Positions 1 to 6,696 of a stretch of DNA of 7,118 nucleotides are shown piece after piece. Both the position numbers and the translations under genes were made by a program. The stretch comes from Dehalococcoidia bacterium (GTDB lineage Bacteria; Chloroflexota; Dehalococcoidia; GIF9; AB-539-J10). Location of the stretch: assembly GCA_018399375.1 (NCBI GenBank), contig JAGYOV010000049.1, forward strand, positions 1 through 7,118. Direction: 5' to 3'. The notes below the pieces were generated by a model. That model was given only the letters and a program-made list of their open reading frames with translations. It ran no database searches and had not been told where the DNA came from. Within the stretch, counting starts at the first letter, position 1, and each line of letters begins with the position of its first letter.

Positions 1-191
1 TCAGTAAAGATACACTCGCCGAGGGAGCAAGTTTGCGCTGCCAGATAATACCAGCTAAACTGCGCTGCAGGGAGTGTTCCACCACGTTCAGCCCCGAAAA
101 CGATGGCTGGTCCTGCCCGAAGTGTTCTAGCATAAACGTAGAAATCATTGGCGGACAGGAACTATATGTAGATAACATGGAGGTAGAATGA
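1..191 (+). CDS. hypA: Hydrogenase nickel incorporation protein HypA, C-terminal part (5' end outside window)
   Basis: The reading frame is open from the left edge (first full codon at position 3) to a TGA at 189-191, giving the last 62 residues of a protein that is normally about 115 residues long. HypA is the nickel-binding chaperone that works with the GTPase HypB to load Ni into the large subunit of [NiFe]-hydrogenase in the cytoplasm. The visible part is the zinc domain: CxxC at residues 22-25 of the fragment and CPKC at 38-41, with 12 residues between the pairs, as in the family. It is followed by a typical GxEL-x-V ending that closes in MEVE. The N-terminal Met-His nickel site lies outside the window, so it cannot be judged. 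The stop overlaps the hypB start (ATGA), which implies translational coupling. The cluster probably continues to the left. Confidence 0.93.
   Translation, partial: SKDTLAEGASLRCQIIPAKLRCRECSTTFSPENDGWSCPKCSSINVEIIGGQELYVDNMEVE
179..184 (+). promoter_or_regulatory. Shine-Dalgarno site of hypB inside the end of hypA
   Basis: GGAGGT lies 3 bases before the ATG at 188, within the last codons of hypA. It supports that ATG as the hypB start and is consistent with coupled translation through the ATGA overlap. Confidence 0.8.
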
Positions 192-880
192 CAGAGATAA
201 AGATCGTAAAAAATGTTCTTGAAGCCAATGAATCTATAGCAGCTCAAAATCAGGAAATTCTGGATGAACATGGCGTGTTTGCCATAAATATCATGGCATC
301 GCCTGGAGCAGGCAAGACCAGCCTTATACTACAAACCCTTGCAAACCTGAGAAACAAGCTGCGCATAGGCATTATAGAGGGAGATTTCGCTTCCAGGGTC
401 GACACAGATAAGGTAAAATCCTATGTTGAAGTAGCGATCCAGATAAATACCAAGGGCGCTCCGGAAAGTTGCTCCTTGATTGCAGCCATGATAGAGAATT
501 CCCTTAAAGATCTACCCCTTGACGATATAAACTTGCTGCTAATAGAGAATGTAGGTAATCTCCTTTGCCCCGCTGAATTTACCCTTGGAGAACACAAGAG
601 GGTAGTAATATCCAGCTCGCCTGAAGGAGACGATAAACCCATCAAATATCCATTAATTTTCTCAGATGCTGATGCTGTAATAATAAACAAATTGGATCTC
701 GTTCCCTACGTTGACTTCAACATCACCAAGTTCCGCCAATCCATTGAAGGATTGAACCCTGCTGTAAAAATCTTCGAAGTATCCTGTAAAACTGGCGCTG
801 GAATAGCAGGTTGGTGTTCCTGGTTGTTACAAGAAATAGAAAATAACGCCATCCAGAGAACAAAGCTTGCAGGAAAGTGA
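188..880 (+). CDS. hypB: Hydrogenase maturation GTPase HypB, with an atypical metal-site loop
   Basis: HypB is a SIMIBI-class GTPase that drives nickel insertion into [NiFe]-hydrogenase together with HypA. The 230-residue length is normal for a HypB without an N-terminal His-rich extension. Visible motifs are the Walker A loop SPGAGKT (residues 38-44), the IEGD switch region (63-66), the G3-like ENVGN (120-124), NKLD (167-170) for guanine recognition, and SCK (199-201) as the G5 equivalent. The conserved CPA cysteine is present (C127). What is unusual is the other half of the dimer-interface metal site. The family has a Cys-His pair in an NTG-x-x-CHLDA context. Here the loop is about three residues longer and reads C95-S96, so the His is Ser and the following Asp is Ile. 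GTP binding therefore looks intact while the interface Ni/Zn site is altered. The gene overlaps hypA and is the last plus-strand gene before a convergent neighbour. It could alternatively be a specialised HypB paralogue. Confidence 0.94.
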   Translation: MTEIKIVKNVLEANESIAAQNQEILDEHGVFAINIMASPGAGKTSLILQTLANLRNKLRIGIIEGDFASRVDTDKVKSYVEVAIQINTKGAPESCSLIAAMIENSLKDLPLDDINLLLIENVGNLLCPAEFTLGEHKRVVISSSPEGDDKPIKYPLIFSDADAVIINKLDLVPYVDFNITKFRQSIEGLNPAVKIFEVSCKTGAGIAGWCSWLLQEIENNAIQRTKLAGK

Positions 881-910
881 GCTAGATTGATCTCAACGTA
901 TTGCTACTCT

Positions 911-934
911 CATCTCTGTACCGTGCAAGAGATG
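911..934. terminator. Possible hairpin in the convergent hypB / MBL gap
   Basis: CATCTCT (911-917) and AGAGATG (928-934) form a 7-bp perfect inverted repeat around a 10-base loop. It sits in the 74-bp gap between two converging genes, where a bidirectional terminator would be expected. Neither strand has a convincing T-tract after the stem, so termination is an inference from position. Confidence 0.3.
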
Positions 935-954
935 AAGGGCAAAATGCTAAGCCA

Positions 955-1944
955 TCATTTTGTGGAGACATAAAATAAAACAGAGTCCATTTCAACGCTG
1001 CCTACATTACCTTCATTTACCAGCAGCTTAAGATACGCGAGGGACTCCATCACAGATGTCCTTTTATCCCATGAATTTAGGCTATCAAAAGCAGCTCCTC
1101 CTCCCCTCCTGCTAACTTCCTGTGCTATCTGGTAGGCAGTCTTCAAGCCACTATCCAGAGCGCGCATTATCTCTTTCTTCCTCTCCTCATAAAGACTGAT
1201 TATTCTCCCCACCCGAAGTCCTAAGCCATTGAATACAGGACCATGGCCGGGGAAAACAAAAGATGTCTTAAAATTATCAAGCTTCCGCAGGGAAGATAGA
1301 TAATCACTCAAGGGATCGTTTCCTGACTGGGGATTATACCCTACCACGGGATTGGTCTCATACAAAACGTGATCCCCTGAAAAAAGTAGCCTTCTTCTGG
1401 GTTCATAGAGGCATATATGCCCCGGAGAATGCCCCGGCGTCCTTATCACCTGAATTTCAACTGTACCATTGCTAATTCTATCGCCATCTTTAAGCATTAT
1501 GTCAGGTTGCTCACAGGTAATGAAATCCTTCATCCACAGAGAAGCGTTCTTCAAATTCAATAATTCATCTTGAGGAACGCCGTTGCGGCTGAGATCATTT
1601 GCCACGCTATCAAGTAGTTCATCAAATTTCGAATATCTGGAAGCTATCAACTCAGCTTCAGCACTGTGCATGGCCACCTTAGCTCCGCAGAGCTGTTTTA
1701 CCTTGCCTGCCAGACCATAATGATCAGGATGAATATGAGTAATAACGATAGTCTTAATATCCTGAAGTTTGAGGTTATCGGCTTTTAGTCCCTCGCGAAG
1801 AGCCCAGAGCGCCTCCGGCGTATCCCAACCACTATCGATCAAAATGTTCCCCCTTTCTCCCTCAATCACATATGCATTTGTGCTTCCGGACAGACCTTTG
1901 GGAAAGGGGACTTTTATTTGATGAACGCCACTTAGTGCTTCCAT
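955..1944 (-). CDS. Metallo-beta-lactamase-fold hydrolase (glyoxalase II/LACTB2-like), substrate unknown
   Basis: This is a 329-residue cytoplasmic protein with no signal peptide. The metal-binding set of the MBL fold is complete: THIHPDH at 69-75 (H70, H72, D74, H75), TPGHSPGH at 169-176, the bridging Asp in FSGDH (D191), and FPGHG with H234. It is therefore predicted to be an active binuclear hydrolase. After the MBL domain, residues about 250-329 form a charged helix (LYEERKKEIM) and a likely winged-helix tail, as in the LACTB2 and related YflN-type branches. Members of this group cleave thioesters, lactones or RNA, and the sequence alone does not decide which. The ATG at 1944 lies inside the end of eno (13-bp overlap) and is preceded by AAGGAA about 4 bases upstream, so it is probably translationally coupled to eno. 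It is the last gene of the pth operon, ending with TGA at 955-957. Confidence 0.88.
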   Translation of the reverse strand: MEALSGVHQIKVPFPKGLSGSTNAYVIEGERGNILIDSGWDTPEALWALREGLKADNLKLQDIKTIVITHIHPDHYGLAGKVKQLCGAKVAMHSAEAELIASRYSKFDELLDSVANDLSRNGVPQDELLNLKNASLWMKDFITCEQPDIMLKDGDRISNGTVEIQVIRTPGHSPGHICLYEPRRRLLFSGDHVLYETNPVVGYNPQSGNDPLSDYLSSLRKLDNFKTSFVFPGHGPVFNGLGLRVGRIISLYEERKKEIMRALDSGLKTAYQIAQEVSRRGGGAAFDSLNSWDKRTSVMESLAYLKLLVNEGNVGSVEMDSVLFYVSTK

Positions 1945-3245
1945 GATTCCTTTTTCAGATTAAACAAGGATGCCATGCCATAATATGTCGCTCCTGTACC
2001 AAGTTCATCCTCTATGCAGATAAGCCGATTGTACTTGGCCAGCCTTTCACTACGACAGGGAGCACCACTTTTGATAAAACTTGCGCCAACAGCCACTGCC
2101 AGATCAGCTATTGCGTTATCTTCTGTTTCTCCAGAACGATGACTGATGATAGTTGTCCATCCTGCACTCTGCGCTTTATGAACCACGGCTAGAGTCTCAC
2201 TGAGAGTACCTATTTGATTGAGCTTAATGAGAATAGAATTTGAAACATTGTTTCTGATACCTCTTGCCAGTCGCTCAGGATTGGTGACATAGAGATCGTC
2301 CCCCACAATCTGGACTCCTCCACCTATCCGATCCATCAGCTGCTCCCACCCTTCCCAATCATCCTCAGCAAGGCCATCTTCAATGCTAATAATGGGGAAC
2401 TCCGCTACCAGATCAGCATAGTAGTTGATCATCTCTGCTGAAGACAGAACGACATCTTCACACGAAAGGACATATCTGCTATCCTCATAGAAACTACTGG
2501 CTGCAACATCAAGCGCTATAAAACAATCTTTACCAGCTTGATATCCCGCCAAATTAATTGCCTGCAAAATCAGATTCACAGCCTCCTTATTGGAGGAAAG
2601 TGGCGGGGCAAAGCCTCCTTCATCACCTACATTGGTGGACAGATCTTTATCGCTCAGTATCCTATAGAGAGAATGGTAGATTTCGCTGCTCATCCTCATG
2701 GCCTGAGCAAACCCAGTTACTCCCACAGGCACTATCATAAATTCTTGGAAGTCAGTAGAATTTCGAGCATGCTTGCCGCCATTCAGTATATTCAGCATAG
2801 GAACCGGCAAGGTGTTATGCCCGATACCTCCTAAATATCGATACAAAGGAACATCCAAGAAATTGGCTCCTGCTCTGGCCACGGCAAGAGACGCCCCCAA
2901 AATAGCATTGGCTCCATAACGCCCCTTATTTGCAGTACCATCGAGATCAATCAATGCCCTGTCTATAGACAATTGTTCCAGAGCAGACATGCCAGAAATA
3001 CAGGAAGCAATATCACCATTAACATTCTCCAGCGCTTTCAAAACTCCCAATCCATTATATCTACTATCATCACCATCACGAAGCTCAACCGCCTCGTGTC
3101 TGCCCACGCTTGCTCCTGATGGAACCGAGGATCTACCGATAGACCCATTAGCCAGAACTACTTCTACCTCAATGGTAGGGTTGCCTCGAGAATCCAGGAT
3201 CTCCCTCGCTTTTATTTTTTCAATGATTGATTCTTTCAGATTCAT
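1932..3245 (-). CDS. eno: Enolase (phosphopyruvate hydratase)
   Basis: Enolase interconverts 2-phosphoglycerate and phosphoenolpyruvate in glycolysis and gluconeogenesis. The 437-residue product is of normal bacterial length. It shows the N-terminal REILDSRGNPT block (14-24), the PSGAS mobile loop (42-46), NGGKH with H159, QEF with E168, and DEGG with E209. The Mg ligands are D246, E289 (SIEDGL) and D316 (GDDLYVTN). The catalytic Lys is K341 (KLNQIG), the phosphate-binding block is SHRSGETED (368-376), and the second active-site Lys is K392. All expected catalytic and metal residues are present. The N-terminus is about five residues longer than usual, but no closer start codon is available. 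The ATG at 3245 has GGGAG 10 bases upstream (3256-3260) in the 16-bp gap after the preceding gene. The stop TAA (1932-1934) lies inside the MBL gene. Confidence 0.98.
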   Translation of the reverse strand: MNLKESIIEKIKAREILDSRGNPTIEVEVVLANGSIGRSSVPSGASVGRHEAVELRDGDDSRYNGLGVLKALENVNGDIASCISGMSALEQLSIDRALIDLDGTANKGRYGANAILGASLAVARAGANFLDVPLYRYLGGIGHNTLPVPMLNILNGGKHARNSTDFQEFMIVPVGVTGFAQAMRMSSEIYHSLYRILSDKDLSTNVGDEGGFAPPLSSNKEAVNLILQAINLAGYQAGKDCFIALDVAASSFYEDSRYVLSCEDVVLSSAEMINYYADLVAEFPIISIEDGLAEDDWEGWEQLMDRIGGGVQIVGDDLYVTNPERLARGIRNNVSNSILIKLNQIGTLSETLAVVHKAQSAGWTTIISHRSGETEDNAIADLAVAVGASFIKSGAPCRSERLAKYNRLICIEDELGTGATYYGMASLFNLKKESWKH

Positions 3246-3261
3246 CTATTTGTTACTCCCA

Positions 3262-3732
3262 CTAAACTCTTTTTGCCATGGCAATGGCTCTTTCTACAGC
3301 CTGTACAGCATTGCTAACCCTGACTATATTATCCAGATCACATCCATCCCGCGATAGAGTCCAGGTATTCAACCCGATTACAGGAATATTACCCTTCAGT
3401 GCATAGGCAATCTCGGTGAGAGTTCCATATTTGCCTCCAATAGCAATTACCGCCTGGGCAGACCTGACCACAGCTATATTACGGGCATAACCAACGCCAG
3501 TAACTATAGGAACATCTACCCATGGGTTAGCTATTTCAGAGCTTTCGCCCGGCAAAATCCCTATAGTCAAGCCATTCTCGAACTTGGCACCACGGCAAAC
3601 CGCCTCCATAACGCCTCCCAACCCCCCACATATTACAATAATGCCCTCCTGGGCTAACCTCTTGCCTACAGCTTCAGCTAGAGCATATTCTTCCTTGGAA
3701 CAAGCTGAATCTCCAATAACGGCAATGATCAT
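3262..3732 (-). CDS. TIGR00725-family (LOG-like/SLOG) Rossmann nucleotide-binding protein
   Basis: This is a small 156-residue cytoplasmic protein of the lysine-decarboxylase-like (LOG) superfamily. It starts with a beta strand and glycine turn (IIAVIGDS), followed by the two family signatures: CGGLGGVMEAVCRGA (35-49) and IGGKYGTLTEIAYAL (98-112). The second corresponds to the PGGxGTxxE motif of LOG phosphoribohydrolases. TIGR00725 proteins are widespread in bacteria and archaea. A nucleotide or nucleotide-derivative ligand is likely from the fold, but the reaction is not established, so I assign none. The gene lies 45 bp after pth and 16 bp before eno on the same strand, which suggests co-transcription. 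No good Shine-Dalgarno sequence precedes the ATG at 3732. It starts MIIAVIGDS, with the first strand beginning at once, which supports this start. Confidence 0.87.
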   Translation of the reverse strand: MIIAVIGDSACSKEEYALAEAVGKRLAQEGIIVICGGLGGVMEAVCRGAKFENGLTIGILPGESSEIANPWVDVPIVTGVGYARNIAVVRSAQAVIAIGGKYGTLTEIAYALKGNIPVIGLNTWTLSRDGCDLDNIVRVSNAVQAVERAIAMAKRV

Positions 3733-3777
3733 CTACCGTGAATTTTAACAGTTGCAGTTACAAAGTAAAAGAATTCA

Positions 3778-4359
3778 TTAGTTAAAGAAATTCATCGCCG
3801 CTTCTAATCCTTGAGTAAACGTACACTCCATAGCCTCTGCTACAGATTTGATAGCCATGGCAACTTCTTCATCTTCCTGACGCAAAAAGTCACTCAGTAC
3901 ATAGTTAACTATGGCGTCCTCACTGGAATCGGGCAACCCTTCAAGCGTAACCGGCCGGCCAATACCTACTCTAATACGAGGGAACGCTGTACCTCCCACA
4001 GCAGAAATTATGGACTTCAGTCCATTGTGGCCCCCAGAGCCCCCTCTCTGCCGGACGCGAATTCTACCAAGAGGCAGGTCAAGATCATCACATATTACTA
4101 GAAGATCAGGCAAAGCAACACCATACTTGACCATGAGTCTATTCACAGCGTCACCACTACGGTTAACAAATGTGCCTGGTTTAGCCAACAATACTTCCTC
4201 TACACCAATCTTGCCAATGCCCGTCCTTGCATGGCACTCTCTATGGGAGAATTTAATAGCATGAACTTCTGAAAAATAATCAAGGCAACGGAAGCCAATA
4301 TTATGCCGATTATGCTCATAACTCCTACCAGGATTCCCCAAACCTACGATAATTTTCAT
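3778..4359 (-). CDS. pth: Peptidyl-tRNA hydrolase
   Basis: Pth releases peptides from peptidyl-tRNAs that drop off ribosomes, recycling the tRNA; it is normally essential. The 193-residue length is typical. Family signatures are GLGNPG (6-11, N9), the RHNIGF block with catalytic H19 and N20, FVNRSG with N66 (usually YMNLSG), the DDLDLP block with the catalytic Asp at D91, GGSGGHNGLKS (107-117, N112), and RIRVGIGRP (128-136). The ATG at 4359 is fixed by the short distance to GLGNPG. The bases before it (CATTTTAGAA) contain no clear Shine-Dalgarno sequence, so initiation may be weak or leader-dependent. It is the first gene of the probable four-gene operon, with its promoter expected in the intergenic stretch at 4360-4600. 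Confidence 0.97.
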   Translation of the reverse strand: MKIIVGLGNPGRSYEHNRHNIGFRCLDYFSEVHAIKFSHRECHARTGIGKIGVEEVLLAKPGTFVNRSGDAVNRLMVKYGVALPDLLVICDDLDLPLGRIRVRQRGGSGGHNGLKSIISAVGGTAFPRIRVGIGRPVTLEGLPDSSEDAIVNYVLSDFLRQEDEEVAMAIKSVAEAMECTFTQGLEAAMNFFN

Positions 4360-4600
4360 TTCTAAAATGCTTACCAGGAAAAACTATGAGCAGTTTACTC
4401 CCGCATTCGATTCAACTACTATAACAAATCAGTTTCCACTATTTCGCCTATCACCAAATTTGTGCTCCCTGGCGAATTTAGATTGCGGGACAGTGCGGAA
4501 ATACATCGTTACTTTATACCATAAACCGCAGCTATAACATAGAACGTAACATACACGTAATGCATGCTCTCACATAATTTTGTCAGCAAATTTCCAACGA
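4360..4600 (-). promoter_or_regulatory. Upstream region and probable leader of the pth operon
   Basis: This 241-bp stretch has no coding potential that I trust and no recognisable tRNA or known riboswitch core. Read on the minus strand it must hold the promoter of pth. A TATAAA at 4513-4518 and a TATAGT at 4418-4423 could be -10 boxes, but neither has a good TTGACA-like partner at 16-18 bp. Between them, 4433-4500 contains nested inverted repeats: AGTGCGGAA with TTTCCACT as an imperfect outer pair, and GGCGAA (4471-4476) with TTCGCC (4443-4448) inside. The inner loop holds the 8-bp palindrome CAAATTTG. If transcription began just after the upstream -10 box, this structure would lie near the 5' end of the leader. 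The promoter and leader assignment is inference from position. Confidence 0.35.
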
Positions 4601-4634
4601 AGTGAGGAGGCTCTTGGGAAAGAGCCTCCTCACT
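4601..4634 (-). terminator. Perfect 15-bp hairpin behind the HAD-ECH gene (probable terminator)
   Basis: AGTGAGGAGGCTCTT (4601-4615) and AAGAGCCTCCTCACT (4620-4634) pair perfectly around a 4-base loop. The hairpin starts 27 bases past the stop codon of the fusion gene on the minus strand, where a transcription terminator belongs. The stem is strong, but the bases after it (TCGTTGGAAATTTG on the minus strand) are not a run of T. It may therefore terminate imperfectly or mainly protect the mRNA 3' end. Confidence 0.65.
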
Positions 4635-4661
4635 ACAAAACCTATAAATTGCAAATTGGCG

Positions 4662-6686
4662 CTACTTCTTATACTCTGGCTGGCGTTTACTCATAAAAGC
4701 AGTTATGCCTTCCTTGGCTGCATCGGTACAGGAAATCTCTCCAAATCCCCTGTAGCCAACCTCCAGAGCATCCGCGAAGGATTCCGCTGATGCAGCATCT
4801 CTGATAGTTTTAGAAACAACTGAAATCGCCTCTTTGCTTAAAACCAACCTCCCCGCCATTGGTTGTTCTGGCAACTTTATCGCAGGAATATCTACCTTAC
4901 CATCTGGAATGCGCTGAATCTTCCCACTGAGGTTCTTAACCTCCGTGATTGCTTTCTGAATCATATCCAGATAGTCATTCGCAAGTTGATTTACCAAGCC
5001 TACATCGGCAGCTTCCTTTGCTCCAATTGTTTTGCCCAGACAGAGCATCTCATGAAAAACTCCAGCAGAAGCGGGCCATTTGCGATAAGGAACTACACAT
5101 CCTCCAATTCCAGGCAATATGCCAAGGGTAATTTCCGGAAACTGGAAGGTAGCATTTTCAGTAGCAACTACGCTATGACAACGAATAAGCATCTCAAATC
5201 CTCCCCCCAGCGCCATGCCGTTCACCGCAGCTACTACAGGCTTACCCATCTGATCGATGAACATCTGCACTTTGGCACAATCTCGAGCATATTGAGCCGA
5301 AGATTCAGCATCGCCCAGTAATTCAGTGAAACGACCGATCTCTGCTCCAGCACAGAAAGCTCGCGTCCCATATCCCGTAATGACAAAACCTTTTATCCCC
5401 GGATCATCCACTCCTTCCTGTAGAACTGCAAGGATTTCATCATTAACTTCATCACTGAGAGCATTCATGAACTGCGGTCTGCGGATGGTAATAATCCGAA
5501 CACCATCTAAATCATCCACCAGAATGTGACGTTTGAAGTCCTGATACTCCCCAAAACTCTTTCCCATTCCTGGAAACCCCTTCCTGTCCTGCTGGAACTT
5601 TTTGATTATCCTGCTGGTTTCTCCTTCCCCCAAATCTTTCATAATATCAAATGGTCCCTTATTAAAACCTAGCGCCACCTGACATCCCAAAGTCAGGTCT
5701 TCCGGAGTACCAATATCCCTGTTGACTATATCGAAAGACTGGGAAAAGAGGATACCCAGAAGACGATCACTGATGATTTTCCCCAAATCGGCAGGAATTT
5801 CCACTTTATCTCTCAATCCTATAGTCTTCCACATATCAACCGATTGGAGAAGGAGCGACGGCTTGTAATGAGCGCCTTCCTCCATCTGAAGGGTATTGCA
5901 TTCAAAAACGATGGGGTTTCCCCTAGCCATGTTAAGCGTCCAGAGAGGCCCTGAAGCAGCGAATTGCTGGCCAACTGTATCCACCTGGCTTGCAGTGGCC
6001 TGATCTAGAAGATAAACAGCTTCATTGCACCAGTTATCAAAGACACGATCCAGAATAAAGCATATAGCGTTATCGGATATTATTGGCGCTTTCCCCAGAA
6101 CGCAGAACATCCAGAACAGGTAATCTACTATTTCTCTAGCACATTTATCCCAGGTAATTACCTCTACAGCAGGATTGCGCCAGGCCGGTGCGAAGAAGTG
6201 AGTAACTGTAGCTCGCTGTGGCCTCTTCAGATTTGAGAAGAGGCGATCGGCAGGAATGGAACTGGTATTGGACGTAATAATGGCATCATCACTAACCATC
6301 TCCTCTATTTGCGCGAAGATCTTCTGCTTTAAAGGAATGTTCTCTGTAGCGGCTTCAATAACCAAATCACAATTTTTGATCTGAGAATAGTCCGTTGTAT
6401 ATGTGATATTCTCCAAGATCTTCTTCCCCTCTTCTTCCTTCATTTTCTTTCGGGCTATCGCTTTCTCTACGTAGCCATTCAGACGCTTCTCTGCACCCCT
6501 TAGAGGCTCTTCTACCACATCCACCAGAGTTAGCTTTATTCCCGGTGCAGCGCTCTTGAAGAAATAACCGATGTCAGGACCAATGGTACCCGCACCAACC
6601 ATTGCCACTTCTCTGGGAAGCGACCTTTCAGTCTTCAACAGCAAAGGATTGAAAACATCTGGATAAAGCTTATTTATGCTGCTCAT
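4662..6686 (-). CDS. 3-hydroxyacyl-CoA dehydrogenase / enoyl-CoA hydratase fusion (HAD at N-terminus, ECH at C-terminus)
   Basis: This is a 674-residue bifunctional beta-oxidation-type enzyme: NAD-dependent oxidation of 3-hydroxyacyl-CoA plus hydration of enoyl-CoA. The domain order is HAD then ECH, the reverse of FadB/FadJ and the same as fusions known from archaea and some bacteria. The NAD-binding fold spans about 26-205, with GAGTIG (31-36), the acidic VDV (55-57) favouring NAD, and NTSS (140-143). The HAD dyad His and Glu are H163 (THFFAP) and E175 (VEVI). Two C-terminal HAD repeats follow (about 207-300 and 300-385). In the first, the usual FIVNR is FILDR (D213 for Asn) and the GPFxLxD segment is degenerate. 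The second keeps GFNKGPFDIM. The ECH domain (about 387-585) has the oxyanion motif FCAGAEI (444-450), GGGFE with E498, and FPEI with E518, so both crotonase glutamates are present. The ATG at 6686 has a strong AGGAGG. It forms an operon with the thiolase. Confidence 0.94.
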   Translation of the reverse strand: MSSINKLYPDVFNPLLLKTERSLPREVAMVGAGTIGPDIGYFFKSAAPGIKLTLVDVVEEPLRGAEKRLNGYVEKAIARKKMKEEEGKKILENITYTTDYSQIKNCDLVIEAATENIPLKQKIFAQIEEMVSDDAIITSNTSSIPADRLFSNLKRPQRATVTHFFAPAWRNPAVEVITWDKCAREIVDYLFWMFCVLGKAPIISDNAICFILDRVFDNWCNEAVYLLDQATASQVDTVGQQFAASGPLWTLNMARGNPIVFECNTLQMEEGAHYKPSLLLQSVDMWKTIGLRDKVEIPADLGKIISDRLLGILFSQSFDIVNRDIGTPEDLTLGCQVALGFNKGPFDIMKDLGEGETSRIIKKFQQDRKGFPGMGKSFGEYQDFKRHILVDDLDGVRIITIRRPQFMNALSDEVNDEILAVLQEGVDDPGIKGFVITGYGTRAFCAGAEIGRFTELLGDAESSAQYARDCAKVQMFIDQMGKPVVAAVNGMALGGGFEMLIRCHSVVATENATFQFPEITLGILPGIGGCVVPYRKWPASAGVFHEMLCLGKTIGAKEAADVGLVNQLANDYLDMIQKAITEVKNLSGKIQRIPDGKVDIPAIKLPEQPMAGRLVLSKEAISVVSKTIRDAASAESFADALEVGYRGFGEISCTDAAKEGITAFMSKRQPEYKK

Positions 6687-6690
6687 AAAA

Positions 6691-6696
6691 CCTCCT
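6691..6696 (-). promoter_or_regulatory. Shine-Dalgarno site of the HAD-ECH fusion gene
   Basis: On the minus strand AGGAGG directly follows the thiolase stop TAA (6697-6699) and is 4 bases before the ATG at 6686. It fixes the start of the fusion gene and fits tight co-expression with the thiolase. Confidence 0.85.

Noticed and set aside
440..490. Frameshift as the cause of the odd HypB loop
   Set aside because: Reading the other two frames through the loop does not restore a CHLDA-like motif, and the protein is in frame with good conservation on both sides.
421..690. Minus-strand open frame inside hypB
   Set aside because: It lies wholly antisense to hypB, which has all its GTPase motifs, and its translation resembles no family I know.
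2538..3357. Plus-strand open frames opposite eno (2538-2834, 2558-2740, 2989-3357)
   Set aside because: They are antisense shadows of a fully conserved enolase, and their translations are low in recognisable motifs.
3811..4264. Plus-strand open frames opposite pth
   Set aside because: They lie antisense to a complete peptidyl-tRNA hydrolase, are rich in Pro, Ser and Arg as expected of antisense frames, and show no family signature.
4360..4600. tRNA or small RNA gene in the intergenic stretch
   Set aside because: I found no TTCGANNC-like T-arm paired with an acceptor stem, and no known riboswitch core; only short inverted repeats are visible.
4602..4790. Plus-strand 62-residue frame with a hydrophobic stretch
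   Set aside because: It starts within the 15-bp hairpin and runs antisense through the end of the HAD-ECH gene, so the apparent membrane-like segment is most likely accidental.
4863..5529. Plus-strand open frames opposite the ECH domain
   Set aside because: The minus-strand frame encodes a conserved crotonase domain with both catalytic glutamates, and the plus-strand translations match nothing recognisable.
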